Assembly (NCBI GenBank): GCA_030681265.1
Contig: JAUXXD010000180.1
Span: 1 to 33,677 of the forward strand
Source: Candidatus Didemnitutus sp.
Lineage (GTDB): Bacteria; Verrucomicrobiota; Verrucomicrobiia; Opitutales; Opitutaceae
DNA: 33,677 nt
Direction: 5' to 3'
Under the pieces are notes generated by a model. The model was not told the origin of the DNA. It saw nothing but the letters and a program-made list of their open reading frames with translations, and made no database searches. Made by a program: the position numbers and the translations under genes. How positions within the stretch are numbered: the stretch's first letter is position 1; every line of letters starts with the position of its first letter. This document shows, in pieces, positions 8,304 through 17,856 of this stretch.

Positions 8304-8491
8304 TCTGGCTCAACTTCCGACGGGGAAGGCGGCGATTCGAGCGACACGAGCATCCAGATCGGTGCTTCGGCTGCAGGGAGGATTTTCACGCCGGCGGCGC
8401 GGAGGGCTTGCGCAACTGCAGCTCGGTTTCGGTTCGACGCTTGCGCGGCGGGCGGAGGAGGTTGGGTCGGGTGGGTGGCGTCATTTTGCAT
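8300..8491 (-). CDS. small hypothetical protein (63 residues)
   Basis: An ATG at 8491 opens a 63-codon frame after wecG, beginning MQNDATHPTQPPPPAAQ. A basic-amphipathic stretch RNRAAVAQALRAAGVKILP follows, then APIWMLVSLES and an acidic, proline-rich end. The middle reads like a short alpha-beta domain rather than random antisense sequence, and an AGG lies about 6 nt before the start. It is embedded in a longer ORF whose upstream part is an antisense or out-of-frame shadow. No family is recognised. Its stop codon overlaps the convergent exonuclease stop. It may be a genuine small gene, a remnant, or chance. Confidence 0.35.
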   Translation of the reverse strand: MQNDATHPTQPPPPAAQASNRNRAAVAQALRAAGVKILPAAEAPIWMLVSLESPPSPSEVEPD

Positions 8492-8559
8492 GACCTGATC
8501 AAGCCGTCGTTGGAGACGAGCAGCAACGGCAGGCTTCGTCCTATGACAACCCACGCGGG

Positions 8560-9330
8560 TCAGTTCAGCGGGTAACGGCACAGGCCGCAGAGTTGCGCGA
8601 GGGAGCGCAGGACGAAGAGCGGATTGTGCACGAGGTAACGGCGCCAGAGTCGGCGCGGTTCGTGCGCGAAGCGGAACAGCCATTCGAGTCCGCCGCGCTG
8701 CAGCCAGCGCGGCGCTTGCGGCAGGTTGCCTGAGTGAAAATCGAAAGCGGCGCCGACGCCGATGAGCACGCTGGCGTCGAGCTTGCTCCACGCCTCGGCC
8801 ATAAATTGCTCCTGTTTCGGTGTGCTGAGGCCGACCCAGATGACATCGGGGCGCGCGCGGGCAATCTCGGTTTGGAGTTCGGCAAACTCGGTGGCGTTGA
8901 GCGGACGAAACGGGGGCGTGAACGTGCCGACGCCGGAGAGGCCGGGGAAACGCGCGGTGAGTTGCGTGCGGAGTTGTTCGGCGACGCCGGGTTTTCCGCC
9001 GTAGAAAAAATGTTTCAGGCCGACGGCGCGGCCGGCGTCGCAGACTGCGAGCAGCAAGTCCGGGCCGTAAACGCGCGTGATGTGGCGATGGCCGTGCCAG
9101 CGACCGAGCCAGACGAGCGGCATGCCGTCGGGGGTGGTGAGGAGGGCGCGGTTGTAAGCGGCGCGCAGCGCGGGATCGCTCCGCGCGGCGTTGAGATTGT
9201 AGGCGGTGGCGCAACCAACGTAGCCTTGCGGTGGCTGCGTGCGACAGGCGAGGACGCGCGCGCAGGCATCATCGAGCGACAGCGCGTGCACGCCGGTGCC
9301 GAGGACGTTGAAGCGGGCGGGAGGAGTCAC
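8560..9330 (-). CDS. WecG/TagA/CpsF family glycosyltransferase (GT26)
   Basis: Family 26 glycosyltransferase of 256 residues. Relatives transfer N-acetylmannosamine or its uronic acid to lipid-linked GlcNAc at the inner face of the membrane. Signatures are the N-terminal FNVLGTGVHALSLDDA, the catalytic-region TPDGMPLVWLGR, GLKHFFYGGKPGVAE, and the strongly conserved VGLSTPKQEQFM followed by GVGAAFDFHSG. A basic C-terminal tail (RRLWRRYL) is typical of the membrane-associating part. The start is GTG 9330. It lies 67 bp downstream of the M28 peptidase on the same strand. Together with the GT4/Wzx cluster it suggests this region makes a surface glycan, although it is not in that operon. Confidence 0.92.
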   Translation of the reverse strand: MTPPARFNVLGTGVHALSLDDACARVLACRTQPPQGYVGCATAYNLNAARSDPALRAAYNRALLTTPDGMPLVWLGRWHGHRHITRVYGPDLLLAVCDAGRAVGLKHFFYGGKPGVAEQLRTQLTARFPGLSGVGTFTPPFRPLNATEFAELQTEIARARPDVIWVGLSTPKQEQFMAEAWSKLDASVLIGVGAAFDFHSGNLPQAPRWLQRGGLEWLFRFAHEPRRLWRRYLVHNPLFVLRSLAQLCGLCRYPLN

Positions 9331-9397
9331 GGCGCGACGTTGAGCATTTCGTTTGCGCGGGGCAAACTGCGATCAGGGCGACGGACGGAGTTGCGCT

Positions 9398-10771
9398 TCA
9401 CAAACCGTGGCGATCGACCAGGTAAACCAGCGCGGCCATCGCCGCTGCGCCGAGTTCGAGTTCGCGCCGGTTGACTTTGTCGATGGAGTCGGCGCGGGTG
9501 TGGTGGTAGTCGAAGTAGCGTTGCGAATCGGGCATGAGACCGGCGACGGTGTTGCCCTTGGCCATGAGCGGACCGACGTCGGCACCGCCGCGACCGGCTT
9601 GGAATTGGAAAATGCCGTAGGGTTCGAAAAGTGATTTCCAGCGTGCGGCTTTGAGGTGGGCGTCGCCGGCGGCGTTCCCGAGATTGAAACCACTGGGGCG
9701 GAAACCGCCGCTGTCGGTTTCGAGCGCGAGCGCGTGGTGTTCCTTTTTGTCGCCGGCGATGCGGGCGTATTCGAGTGCGCCGCGCAGGCCGTTTTCTTCG
9801 TTGGTGAAGAGGACGCAGCGGATGGTGTAGCGCGGTTGGTAGCCGACGGCTTTGAGGATGCGGAGCACGTCGATGGATTGGATGCAGCCGCTGCCGTCGT
9901 CATGCGCGCCGGGGGTGATGTCCCACGAATCGAGATGACCGCCGACGAGGATGATTTGCTCGGGAAATTCCGAGCCGCGAATCTCGCCGATGACATTGGC
10001 CGAGGGTGCGTCGGGGAGCCATTGCGAGTTGATCATGATTTTGAGTTGGGCAGCGGGATCAGCGGCGAGGGTGGCACTGAGACGTTCGGCGGCGACCGTG
10101 CTAATTGCGGCGGCGGGAATACGCGGCACATCGGGCAAGTAAGTGGTGCTGCCGGTGTGCGGCTCGTCATCGAGCGCGTGAGTGAGGGAGCGCACGACGA
10201 CCGCGATGGCGCCATGGCGCGCGGCTTCGGCGGGGCCGCGATTGCGTTGCGCACCGGCTTCGCTGTAGGCGCGGCCGGTGTTGACGTAGGTGGGATTCAT
10301 CGGGCCGTTGAAGAACACGATTTTTCCGCGCACGTCGGTCGTGGTCAGCGCGGCGACGTTGGGCAATTCGACGATGGATGCGGTGAGGCCGTCGGGTGGC
10401 GTGGCCACCGAGCCGCCGAGCGCAAGCGCGGCGAGGGGAATGATGTCGTCGCCGCGCAATAATTGCACGGACTCGGGCGCGCCGCGTTCCCACGAGGGGA
10501 CGGTCACGGGTTGCAACTCGGTGCGGTCGCACCCGAGTTGTTGCAAGAGTGCGATCGACCAGTGCGCGGCGCCGTCGTAGGCGGCGGTGCCGGCGAGGCG
10601 TCCGGGAAACTCCTCGGTGAGAATGCGCAATTGCTCGTAGGCCGGACTGTGATCGAGCGCGGCGTCGTAGATCCGGCGGAGCATCTGTTGATCCGTCGGA
10701 TCGGCGGGATCGGCGAAGGCGAGGGAGGGGGCGGCAAGCGCGAGCAGGGCGAAGGCAACGAGGCAACGCAT
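9398..10771 (-). CDS. secreted M28-family zinc aminopeptidase
   Basis: Predicted exported metallopeptidase of 457 residues. ATG 10771 is chosen because it directly precedes a signal peptide (MRCLVAFALLALAAPSLAFA), while the ORF-track start adds 30 unneeded residues. Residues about 110-230 form the inserted PA-like domain of many M28B/carboxypeptidase-Q-like enzymes. The catalytic domain carries the M28 zinc ligands in order: His279 in GGHLDSWD, Asp291 in GAHDDGSG, Glu325/326 in NEENGLRG, Asp353 in ETDSGG and His424 in DYHHTRADS. All are present, so it should be active on N-terminal residues or dipeptides outside the cytoplasm. The nearby S46 peptidase supports extracellular peptide use. Confidence 0.92.
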   Translation of the reverse strand: MRCLVAFALLALAAPSLAFADPADPTDQQMLRRIYDAALDHSPAYEQLRILTEEFPGRLAGTAAYDGAAHWSIALLQQLGCDRTELQPVTVPSWERGAPESVQLLRGDDIIPLAALALGGSVATPPDGLTASIVELPNVAALTTTDVRGKIVFFNGPMNPTYVNTGRAYSEAGAQRNRGPAEAARHGAIAVVVRSLTHALDDEPHTGSTTYLPDVPRIPAAAISTVAAERLSATLAADPAAQLKIMINSQWLPDAPSANVIGEIRGSEFPEQIILVGGHLDSWDITPGAHDDGSGCIQSIDVLRILKAVGYQPRYTIRCVLFTNEENGLRGALEYARIAGDKKEHHALALETDSGGFRPSGFNLGNAAGDAHLKAARWKSLFEPYGIFQFQAGRGGADVGPLMAKGNTVAGLMPDSQRYFDYHHTRADSIDKVNRRELELGAAAMAALVYLVDRHGL

Positions 10772-10878
10772 CCGGCGAGCCTTGGGGCGGACGAAGTGCT
10801 GGCAAGCAGGGATTTTGGCGTTGGCGGCACCGCGCAGTCCGTTCTGGGCCGGAGCCGTCACTGAATGCGGGCGCGGAC

Positions 10879-11850
10879 TCAGAACCAGCGCCGGCGGCGG
10901 AGGTAAATAAAGGTCAGCACGGTCGCGACGGCCGTCAGTCCGATGACGATGCGGTAGCTGTAAGGGTTATGCAACTCGTGCATGAACTCGAAGTTCATGC
11001 CATACCAGGTGCCGATGACCATCACGGGGATGGTGATGGCGGTGAGGGCGGTGAGGAACTTGATGCCCTCGTTGGCTTCGAATGCAGCCTTGTTGAGATA
11101 AATATCGAACGCCATCAGCAGGCGTTCGTGGTAACCGTTGGCGGCTTCCTCGAAGCGCACGAGGTTGTCGCGCAAATCGCGAAAATAGGGGAGAAGTTTA
11201 CTGCGGATCATGCGCGACTCGCCGCGGGCGAGTCGTTCGATCATGTCGCGTTGCGGGCGCACGATCTGGCGCAACTTGGAGAAATCGGAGCGCGCGTGCA
11301 GCATTTCCTGCATGAAGGCTTTGGAGGCGGACTGGCCGAGCACGAGTTCCTCGATCTCTTCCAATTCGTTGCGCAATTCGTCCAGCACGGGCGCGAAGCC
11401 GTCGATGATGATGTCGAGCAACGCGTGCGCGAGACGGTCGGGGCCGCGCGGGGAGAGGGCTGTGTTTTTGATCGCGCGCTCCTTGAGCATCGCGACGGAG
11501 CGCAGCGGCTCGCGGTGAAACGTAACGAGAAAATCCTTGCCGAGAAAGAAATCGACCTCGGTGGTGGCGAACTTGTCCTTGCGCGAAAAATCCACCGAAT
11601 GGGTGACCATGAAGACGTAGTCTTCGTAATCTTCCACCTTGGGCAAATCGCTGGGTGCCACGCAGTCTTCGATGGCGAGTGGGTGAAACTGAAACACGCC
11701 GTCGAGGATCGCTTTGATTTCGTCCTCGGTGGGGTTGTCGAGATCGACCCACAATATCAAACCCTTGTCAGCGCGCACCAAGCGCAGGGCCTCGACCTCA
11801 AGGTCGCGCCCGACGAGTTTGCCGTCACTAAAGATGAAGGAATGAATCAT
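10879..11850 (-). CDS. corA: CorA-family magnesium/divalent metal channel
   Basis: Homopentameric inner-membrane channel subunit of 323 residues. The large cytoplasmic domain includes the conserved HPLAIEDCVAPSDLPKVEDY and a long helical stalk (ELRNELEEIEELVLGQ onward). Two C-terminal helices follow, the first ending in the diagnostic GMN motif (GTWYGMNFEF), and the protein ends with a basic tail RRRRWF, as in canonical CorA. The ORF track opens at 12126, but ATG 11850 gives the family-typical N-terminus MIHSFIFSDGKL and the upstream part is R-rich noise. It diverges from the S46 peptidase gene with 157 bp between starts. Mg2+ is the likeliest ion; Co2+, Ni2+ or Zn2+ transport cannot be excluded from sequence. 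Confidence 0.92.
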   Translation of the reverse strand: MIHSFIFSDGKLVGRDLEVEALRLVRADKGLILWVDLDNPTEDEIKAILDGVFQFHPLAIEDCVAPSDLPKVEDYEDYVFMVTHSVDFSRKDKFATTEVDFFLGKDFLVTFHREPLRSVAMLKERAIKNTALSPRGPDRLAHALLDIIIDGFAPVLDELRNELEEIEELVLGQSASKAFMQEMLHARSDFSKLRQIVRPQRDMIERLARGESRMIRSKLLPYFRDLRDNLVRFEEAANGYHERLLMAFDIYLNKAAFEANEGIKFLTALTAITIPVMVIGTWYGMNFEFMHELHNPYSYRIVIGLTAVATVLTFIYLRRRRWF

Positions 11851-12007
11851 GCGCAACGGCGATGGTGATCGTGCGCGGAAGCGAGGCAAGCCCGTGGTGC
11901 GAGGATTCTCGCACCGGTTCATCAGGCACCGAGGCCGCGCGCCGCAGAGGGTGCGCAAATCGGAGTTGTGTCGGGGTGGTCCGGTAGGGTTGGATGCAAG
12001 CAACACG

Positions 12008-14077
12008 ATGTCTTCCCCCCGCTTCCCCCTCCTCCTCGCCACCTGTTTGATTTTGTCCGCGACTGCGACGTCGCGTGCGGATGACGGCATGTGGTTGGTC
12101 AACAACCCGCCGTCGGCGCAGCTCAAGGAGCGCTACGGTTTCGAACCTTCCGCCGCGTGGTTGGACCATGTGCAGAAATCCTCGGTGCGCTTCAACAACG
12201 GCGGTTCCGCCTCCTTCGCTTCCGCGGACGGATTGATCGTGACGAATCACCACGTCGGCGCCGACGCGATCTACAAATTGAGCACGAAGGAGCGCGACTT
12301 GTTGAAGCAGGGCTTCCTCGCCAACTCACGCGCTGAGGAAATGAAGTGCGTCGATCTCGAACTGAACGTGCTGATGTCGATCGAAGATGTAACGGCCCGA
12401 ATCAACGCGGGGGTGAAACCCGAGATGTCCGCCGGCGAAGCGCTCATCGCGCGCAACACGGCCAAGGCCGGTGTGGAAAAGGAATCACTCGAAGCCACCG
12501 GACTGCGCAGCGACGTTGTGACGCTTTATCAAGGCGCACAGTTTCACCTTTACCGTTACAAGGTTTACACCGATGTGCGTCTCGTGTTCGCGCCGGAGGA
12601 GCAAGCGGCATTCTTCGGCGGCGATCCGGATAATTTTGAATATCCGCGCTACTGTCTCGATGTCGCGATTTTCCGGGCCTACGAAAATGGCGAACCGGCC
12701 AGGGTTGCGCATTATCTGAAGTGGAATCCGGCCGGCACGAAGGAAGGCGATTTGGTTTTTCTTACCGGTCACCCCGGCGCGACGCAGCGCTTGATCACGC
12801 TCGCGGAGTTGGAATACGCCCGCGATGTGCAAGTGCCGGCCGCGCTCCGTTGGCTCAAGAGTCGCGAAGTGCTGCTCAATAGTTTTGCCAAGGCCAGCCC
12901 CGAGAATGCCCGGCGCGCACAGGATGAAATTCGCGGCATCGAAAATTCCCGTAAGGTGTGGGACGGTCGCATCGCCGGTTTGCTCGACCCGGCGCTCTTT
13001 GCGCAGAAGCAGGCCGAGGAAGATGCGTTGAAGCGCTTCGCGCACGACCAGCCCGAACTCGACGCGGCTAACGCCTGGGACCGCATCGCGGAGGCGCAAG
13101 CGATCATCGCCCGCAACGCCGTGCGCGCGGGTTTCCTCGAATCGCACAATTTCAATTCCGATTTGTTCAGCCTCGCCCGTCGCCTCGCGCGTGTCAGCGC
13201 GGAGCGCGGCAAACCCAACGGCGAGCGGCTTGCCGAATATCGCGAGTCGGCCAAGAAGACTTTCGAACTCGCCTTGTTCTCCGGCAAACCGATCTACCGC
13301 GATTTGGAGCAAGTCAAGTTGCAGCACTTCCTCACGCTCTTGGCGGTGGAACTCGGCGTGAATGATCCGGCGGTGCAAATCGCGCTTGGCGGCAAAGCGC
13401 CTTCGGTGCGCGCCGCAGAATTGGTGCAAGGCACAAAAGTCGACGATGTGGCCGTGCGCCGTGCGCTCTACGAAATGGACGAATCCGCCCTCGCGGCGAG
13501 CGACGATGCGATGGTGCAGTTTGCGCGCGCGCTCGACAGCCTCGCGCGTGACGCGCGCCGGACGAACGAGCAGCAGGCCGAAGTGAAATCGCAGGCACAT
13601 GCGCGGATCGCGAAAGTGCGTTATGCCAAGGACGGCGACCGGACTTCGCCCGACGCCACGTTCACGCTCCGCCTTTCCTACGGCGCGGTCAAAGGCGTGG
13701 ATTTACCGGGTGTGCCAGTGCCGGCTTACACCGAAATCGGCGGCAAATTTACACGGGCGGCGGAACGTAATTTTGTTTCGCCTTACGATATCCCGCAAAG
13801 CTGGATGGTGGCGAAGGACAAACTCGATCTCACCGTGCCGTATAATTTCATCAGCACGTGTTACAGCATCGGTGGCAATTCCGGCAGCCCGGTGGTGAAT
13901 CGCGCCGGCGAATTCATCGGGATCATCTTTGATGGCAACATCCACACTTTGGTGTGGAATTACGCCTTCACTGACACGCAGGCACGGTCGGTTTCCACCG
14001 ATGTGCGTGCGATCATTGAGACCATGCGCAAAGTCTACGGGGCGGACGCGCTGGTGACGGAGTTGCTCGGGCAGTAA
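12008..14077 (+). CDS. S46-family dipeptidyl-peptidase (DPP7/DPP11-like), exported
   Basis: Serine exopeptidase of 689 residues that releases dipeptides from peptide N-termini. The start at ATG 12008 opens a signal peptide (MSSPRFPLLLATCLILSATA) ending near TSRADDGMWL, a block typical of S46 enzymes. The catalytic triad is visible: His81/82 in VTNHHVGAD, Asp218 in YCLDVAIFRAY after the DNFEYPR motif, and Ser625 in GGNSGSPVVN. The residue after IIFD is Gly rather than the Arg that gives DPP11 its acidic preference, so a DPP7-like hydrophobic P1 preference is inferred. Length matches the family (about 700). It ends before a strong hairpin terminator and is monocistronic. Periplasmic or outer-membrane location is expected. 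Confidence 0.93.
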   Translation: MSSPRFPLLLATCLILSATATSRADDGMWLVNNPPSAQLKERYGFEPSAAWLDHVQKSSVRFNNGGSASFASADGLIVTNHHVGADAIYKLSTKERDLLKQGFLANSRAEEMKCVDLELNVLMSIEDVTARINAGVKPEMSAGEALIARNTAKAGVEKESLEATGLRSDVVTLYQGAQFHLYRYKVYTDVRLVFAPEEQAAFFGGDPDNFEYPRYCLDVAIFRAYENGEPARVAHYLKWNPAGTKEGDLVFLTGHPGATQRLITLAELEYARDVQVPAALRWLKSREVLLNSFAKASPENARRAQDEIRGIENSRKVWDGRIAGLLDPALFAQKQAEEDALKRFAHDQPELDAANAWDRIAEAQAIIARNAVRAGFLESHNFNSDLFSLARRLARVSAERGKPNGERLAEYRESAKKTFELALFSGKPIYRDLEQVKLQHFLTLLAVELGVNDPAVQIALGGKAPSVRAAELVQGTKVDDVAVRRALYEMDESALAASDDAMVQFARALDSLARDARRTNEQQAEVKSQAHARIAKVRYAKDGDRTSPDATFTLRLSYGAVKGVDLPGVPVPAYTEIGGKFTRAAERNFVSPYDIPQSWMVAKDKLDLTVPYNFISTCYSIGGNSGSPVVNRAGEFIGIIFDGNIHTLVWNYAFTDTQARSVSTDVRAIIETMRKVYGADALVTELLGQ

Positions 14078-14111
14078 TAGCGGCACGCGCGTTGCGGCGC
14101 GGATTTTCCCC

Positions 14112-14145
14112 AACGGCGCGGCGCGAGTCGCGCCGTTTTATTTTT
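14112..14145 (+). terminator. intrinsic terminator after the S46 peptidase gene
   Basis: A 9-bp perfect stem (AACGGCGCG at 14112-14120 with CGCGCCGTT at 14129-14137) and 8-nt loop is followed by TTATTTTT on the plus strand. It lies 34 nt after the peptidase stop and overlaps the end of the convergent ptsN-like gene. No U-run is present in the minus direction, so it serves mainly the plus strand. Confidence 0.8.
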
Positions 14146-14617
14146 CGTCGCCGAAGATACGCTGTTCGAGTTCGACCACCGTGGTGATGAAGGCTTCCGG
14201 GGTGGTTGCCGCCAGCAGGGCTTCGCGCGACGCGGCATCTTTGATCAAACGACAAAGCGCCCCGACCAGAATCAAGTAGTCGGTCGGATTGTTCTTCGGT
14301 GTGCCGAGCACAAACATGAGCCGCACGGTCTGATTGCTATTCTCGAAATGGATGCCCTCGGCGCTGCGACCAACGGCGAGGACGATCTTTTTCACGTGCT
14401 CAGTGCGGGCGTGCGGCAGGGCCACTTCGTTGCCGAGACAAGTCGTGTCGAGTCGTTCGCGGGCGAGCAGTTCGTTGTAAAAGCCCTGGAAGTTGACGAC
14501 GTCGGGGTGGGACTCGAGGAGTCGCGCAACTTCGTTGATGGCACTCGTGCGCTTGGTGTTTTGCACCGCAAGCGAGATGCGTGCGGGATCTAGGAGTTTC
14601 GACAAGCGGGTAGACAT
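14138..14617 (-). CDS. PTS EIIA (PtsN-like) domain protein
   Basis: Single-domain EIIA(Fru/Ntr) protein of 159 residues, a phosphocarrier fold used more often for regulation than for sugar uptake when it stands alone. The phosphorylatable histidine is His69 in NEVALPHARTEHV, the classic LPHA motif. TVRLMFVLGTPKNNPTDYL and AALLAATTPEAF-like C-terminal sequence complete the domain. The ORF track opens at 14689; ATG 14617 (MSTRLSKLLDPARI) gives the usual family start. No rpoN, EI or HPr gene is present here, so its partners are elsewhere. It is divergent from the secreted hypothetical gene (134 bp between starts). Confidence 0.85.
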   Translation of the reverse strand: MSTRLSKLLDPARISLAVQNTKRTSAINEVARLLESHPDVVNFQGFYNELLARERLDTTCLGNEVALPHARTEHVKKIVLAVGRSAEGIHFENSNQTVRLMFVLGTPKNNPTDYLILVGALCRLIKDAASREALLAATTPEAFITTVVELEQRIFGDEK

Positions 14618-14751
14618 GAAGCAACGGGACACCGGAAGAGACTCTCCGCCTTGCTGGTTGGCAAGGTTGGAGTGGGAAGAAATCAGCATTTGAGAAAGAC
14701 AAGCTGGGGTTTGGCGTTGCCGCAGGCCGTGCGGTATTTAAAAACGAACGC

Positions 14752-15249
14752 ATGCGAATCGTTCATTTGGGACTCCTGAGTGTTGTGCTAACAGTCACGG
14801 GCTACGCGCAGGATTTTACGCGCGATTTGACCAGCGACGAAATGCTGGCGACCGGGATCGCCAGGTTGTCTCCCGGCGAATTAGATGCCTTGAAGGCGGT
14901 GGTAGAGCGTTACAAGAGGAGCGGGCTGAGCAAGGCGACTCCTGCTGAAACTAAAACGGACAAGGAACGGAATTGGGTTTCGGCGCTGATAACTTCGCAG
15001 AAAGCGGTGCATGACGCACCGGAAATGATGGAGGGCCGGTTGGTCGGAGCGGTTGCCACTTTTGAGGGGCGGCGCCAATTTGTTTTGGAGAACGGCCAGG
15101 AATGGCAAATGATTGAAAATGGTTCCTACGCAGGACCGACCTACCAGAATCCGAAAGTGGTGCTGCGACCTGGGATGATGGGGGTGGTTTGGCTGACGAT
15201 TCCCGAGGCGTCGCTGCGGGTGAAAGTGAAGCCGATTAAGTTGGAATGA
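14752..15249 (+). CDS. secreted protein of unknown function
   Basis: Protein of 165 residues with a clear signal peptide (MRIVHLGLLSVVLTVTGYAQ) predicted to be cleaved after YAQ. A short helical segment follows (LSPGELDALKAVVERYK). A charged linker leads to a beta-rich C-terminal half, GRLVGAVATFEGRRQFVLE and NGQEWQMIE, ending in alternating hydrophobic strands, which suggests a small SH3- or OB-like barrel. Proteins with a LENGQxWQ block after a short ELxALxxL helix occur widely as uncharacterised periplasmic proteins. I do not recognise a named family. It faces convergent gyrA, separated by a strong hairpin, and stands alone. Confidence 0.8.
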   Translation: MRIVHLGLLSVVLTVTGYAQDFTRDLTSDEMLATGIARLSPGELDALKAVVERYKRSGLSKATPAETKTDKERNWVSALITSQKAVHDAPEMMEGRLVGAVATFEGRRQFVLENGQEWQMIENGSYAGPTYQNPKVVLRPGMMGVVWLTIPEASLRVKVKPIKLE

Positions 15250-15275
15250 CCACAGTTGGTGCGGCCTGCGGGGGC

Positions 15276-15306
15276 TGAAAAAAAGGCGCGCCGGGTAGCG
15301 CGCCTT
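15276..15306 (-). terminator. intrinsic terminator of gyrA
   Basis: AAGGCGCGC (15283-15291) pairs perfectly with GCGCGCCTT (15298-15306) around a 6-nt loop. Read on the minus strand the hairpin is followed by a run of seven or more U residues. It lies 34 nt downstream of the gyrA stop. The plus-strand side ends CTTGG with no U-run, so it mainly ends gyrA transcription. Confidence 0.85.
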
Positions 15307-15339
15307 GGTAATTGGAAACGGAGAACGGGGTTTCCGTGA

Positions 15340-17838
15340 TTAGGTCGTCTCGGTTGGCGCGATGTCTTCTGCGGGGGGCTCGCCGATTTCGTTGGCGGCT
15401 TCTTCCTCGTCGGATTCGACAACCTTGGCGATGGCGAGGAGTTTGTCGCCTGCGTCGAGGTTGACGAGTTTCACGCCTTTGGCACCGCGACCGGTTTCAC
15501 GAATCTCGGCGACGCGCGTGCGGATGCTTTGGCCATTGGCGGTGAGCAGCATGACTTCATCGGTCGCGCGCACACTGAGGGCGGCGGCCACGGCGACGGA
15601 ACCATCGTCGGGCAAATCGATCGCGATGACGCCGGTGCCGCCGCGTGAGATGAGGCGGTAATCCTCAAACGGCGTGCGTTTGCCGATGCCGTCTTCGCGG
15701 GCCACGAGCAGGCGGGCTTCCGGATCGCAGACTTCGAGCGCTTGGAGGAAGTCGCCGTCGTATTTGAAACGCATACCCATCACGCCTTGGGTGGCGCGAC
15801 CTTGGTCGCGCAGACCGTCTTCGTGGAAGCGGACGGCCTGACCTTTGGCGGAGACGAGGACGATTTCGTTCGAGCCGTTCGTGAGGACACAGCCGATGAG
15901 TGAATCGCCTTCCTGCAGGTTGATGCCAATGAGACCGCCTTCGCGTGTGGTGTTACCGTAGTCGGCGAGATTGGTCTTCTTGGTGATGCCGTTGTGCGTC
16001 GCCATGACGATGTGTTGTTCGGCGGAAAATTCCTTGACGCATAACATCGCACTGACGCGGGCGCCTTCGGCGAGGCTGAGGAAGCTCTTGATCGATTTGC
16101 CCTTGGCGGCACGGGTGCCTTCGGGGATTTCGTAAACTTTCTTGGCGTGGCACTGGCCGATGGTGGAGAAGAAGAGGATGTAGTCGTGCGTGGACGCGGT
16201 GAAGAGATGCTCCACGAAATCCTCGTCGTAAGTTTCGGCGCCGATGACGCCTTTGCCGCCGCGCTTCTGGGCACGGTAGGCGGCGACGGGGGTGCGTTTG
16301 ATGAAGCCGAGGTGTGACACGGTGATGACGCAGCCTTCATTCGGGATGACGTCTTCCATGCGTAACTCCCCCATGTCGTCCATGATTTCGGTGCGACGCG
16401 GCGAGGCGTATTTGTCGCGCATGGTGACGAGCTCTTGCTTGATTAGCGCGAGGAGCTTGGCTTCGTTGTCGAGAATGCTTTGGAGCTCCTCGATCAGCTT
16501 CATCAACTCAAGGTATTCGGCTTCAATCTTACCGCGTTCGAGGCCGGTGAGTTGATAGAGGCGGAGTTCGAGGATGGCGTTGGTCTGGATTTCCGACAGC
16601 GGATATTTCGCCATCAAGCGTTGCTTGGCCTCATCCTTGTCCTTGGAGGCGCGGATGATTTTGACGAAGTCGTCGAGGTTATCGAGGGCGATGATGTAGC
16701 CTTCGAGAATGTGGGCGCGGGCCTTGGCCTGGTTGAGGCGGAACTGCGTGCGCCGCGTTACGACATCGCGGCGGTGATCGATGTAACACTCGATCAGTTC
16801 CTTGATGTTCATCTGCTTCGGGCGCTTCTTGTCGAGCGCGAGCAAGATGACGCCGAAGGAGGATTCGAGCGCGGTCTTCTGGTAAAGCTGATTGATCAGG
16901 ACTTGCGATTGCTCGCCCCGCTTCAGCTCGATGACGATGCGCGTGTTTTCATCGGATTCGTCGCGCAGGTCGCGGACGCCTTCGATGAGTTTATCGCGCA
17001 CGAGATCGGCGATGCGGAGCACGAGGGTCGAACGATTAACGTTGTAAGGGATCTCGGTGATGACGACCTGCTCGCCGCCGCCCTTGAGTTCCTCGGTGTG
17101 TGCTTTGCCGCGCATCCTGACGATGCCGCGGCCGGTGGTGAGATAGGATTTGATGCCGGCGCGACCGTTGATGTAGCCGCCGGTGGGGAAATCGGGGCCG
17201 GGGATGTAGGTGATGAGTTCCTCGACGGCAATGTCGGGGCGATCAATGACGGCGCATGTGGCGTCGATAATCTCACCGAGGTTATGCGGCGGGATGTTGG
17301 TCGTCATGCCGACGGCGATGCCGGTCGAGCCGTTCATCAACAAATTTGGCAGCGCGGCGGGCAGCACGGTCGGCTCGGTGGTGGACTCCTTATAGTTGGC
17401 CACGAAGTCGACGGTGTCTTCTTCGATGTCCTTCAAGAGTTCTTCGGAGACGTCGCGCAGTCGGCACTCCGTGTAACGGTAGGCGGCCGGTGGGTCGCCG
17501 TCGATCGAGCCGAAGTTACCCTGCGGATCGATAAGCTGGTAGCGCATCACCCACGATTGCGCGAGGCGCACGAGGGTGTCGTAGACGGAGGAGTCGCCGT
17601 GCGGGTGATAGTTTTTGAGGACTTCACCGACGACGCCGGCGCATTTGTCGAAGGCGCGGTTGTGCACGAGACCTTCGCGGAGCATCGCGTAGAGGATGCG
17701 GCGTTGGACGGGTTTGAGGCCGTCGCGGGCGTCGGGCAGGGCACGCGAGACGATGACCGACATCGAGTAATCGATGTAGGCCGTCTGCATGATGTCGGTG
17801 ATGTTGGCGGTGGAGATTTTTTCGTTGGCCGTATACAC
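15340..17838 (-). CDS. gyrA: DNA gyrase subunit A
   Basis: Breakage-reunion subunit of the gyrase A2B2 complex, 832 residues. The start is GTG 17838, which aligns the N-terminus with other GyrA proteins. The catalytic tyrosine is Tyr122 in AYRYTECRL. The quinolone-resistance region reads [14 protein letters not shown], with Ser83 and Asp87 in the drug-sensitive state. The GyrA box appears as QKRGGKGV, slightly altered from QRRGGKG but still identifying gyrase rather than ParC. Six-bladed wrapping-domain repeats follow, and the tail is short and acidic ([15 protein letters not shown]). It is 105 nt downstream of gyrB on the same strand, and that gap holds a palindromic element. Confidence 0.97.
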   Translation of the reverse strand: MYTANEKISTANITDIMQTAYIDYSMSVIVSRALPDARDGLKPVQRRILYAMLREGLVHNRAFDKCAGVVGEVLKNYHPHGDSSVYDTLVRLAQSWVMRYQLIDPQGNFGSIDGDPPAAYRYTECRLRDVSEELLKDIEEDTVDFVANYKESTTEPTVLPAALPNLLMNGSTGIAVGMTTNIPPHNLGEIIDATCAVIDRPDIAVEELITYIPGPDFPTGGYINGRAGIKSYLTTGRGIVRMRGKAHTEELKGGGEQVVITEIPYNVNRSTLVLRIADLVRDKLIEGVRDLRDESDENTRIVIELKRGEQSQVLINQLYQKTALESSFGVILLALDKKRPKQMNIKELIECYIDHRRDVVTRRTQFRLNQAKARAHILEGYIIALDNLDDFVKIIRASKDKDEAKQRLMAKYPLSEIQTNAILELRLYQLTGLERGKIEAEYLELMKLIEELQSILDNEAKLLALIKQELVTMRDKYASPRRTEIMDDMGELRMEDVIPNEGCVITVSHLGFIKRTPVAAYRAQKRGGKGVIGAETYDEDFVEHLFTASTHDYILFFSTIGQCHAKKVYEIPEGTRAAKGKSIKSFLSLAEGARVSAMLCVKEFSAEQHIVMATHNGITKKTNLADYGNTTREGGLIGINLQEGDSLIGCVLTNGSNEIVLVSAKGQAVRFHEDGLRDQGRATQGVMGMRFKYDGDFLQALEVCDPEARLLVAREDGIGKRTPFEDYRLISRGGTGVIAIDLPDDGSVAVAAALSVRATDEVMLLTANGQSIRTRVAEIRETGRGAKGVKLVNLDAGDKLLAIAKVVESDEEEAANEIGEPPAEDIAPTETT

Positions 17839-17856
17839 GTGAAAGGAGTGGGTAGT

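Noticed and set aside
8492-8559. Hairpin-like AAGCC...GGCTT sequence downstream of wecG as a terminator
   Set aside because: The stem is interrupted and no U-run follows on either strand.
10969-11868. 299-residue plus-strand ORF
   Set aside because: Antisense to corA; no domain-like features.
12485-13600. 371-residue minus-strand ORF
   Set aside because: Antisense to the S46 peptidase gene, which has an intact signal peptide and catalytic triad.
15340-17838. Quinolone-resistance substitution in GyrA
   Set aside because: Ser83 and Asp87 equivalents are both present; Ser84 in place of Ala is not by itself a resistance signature.
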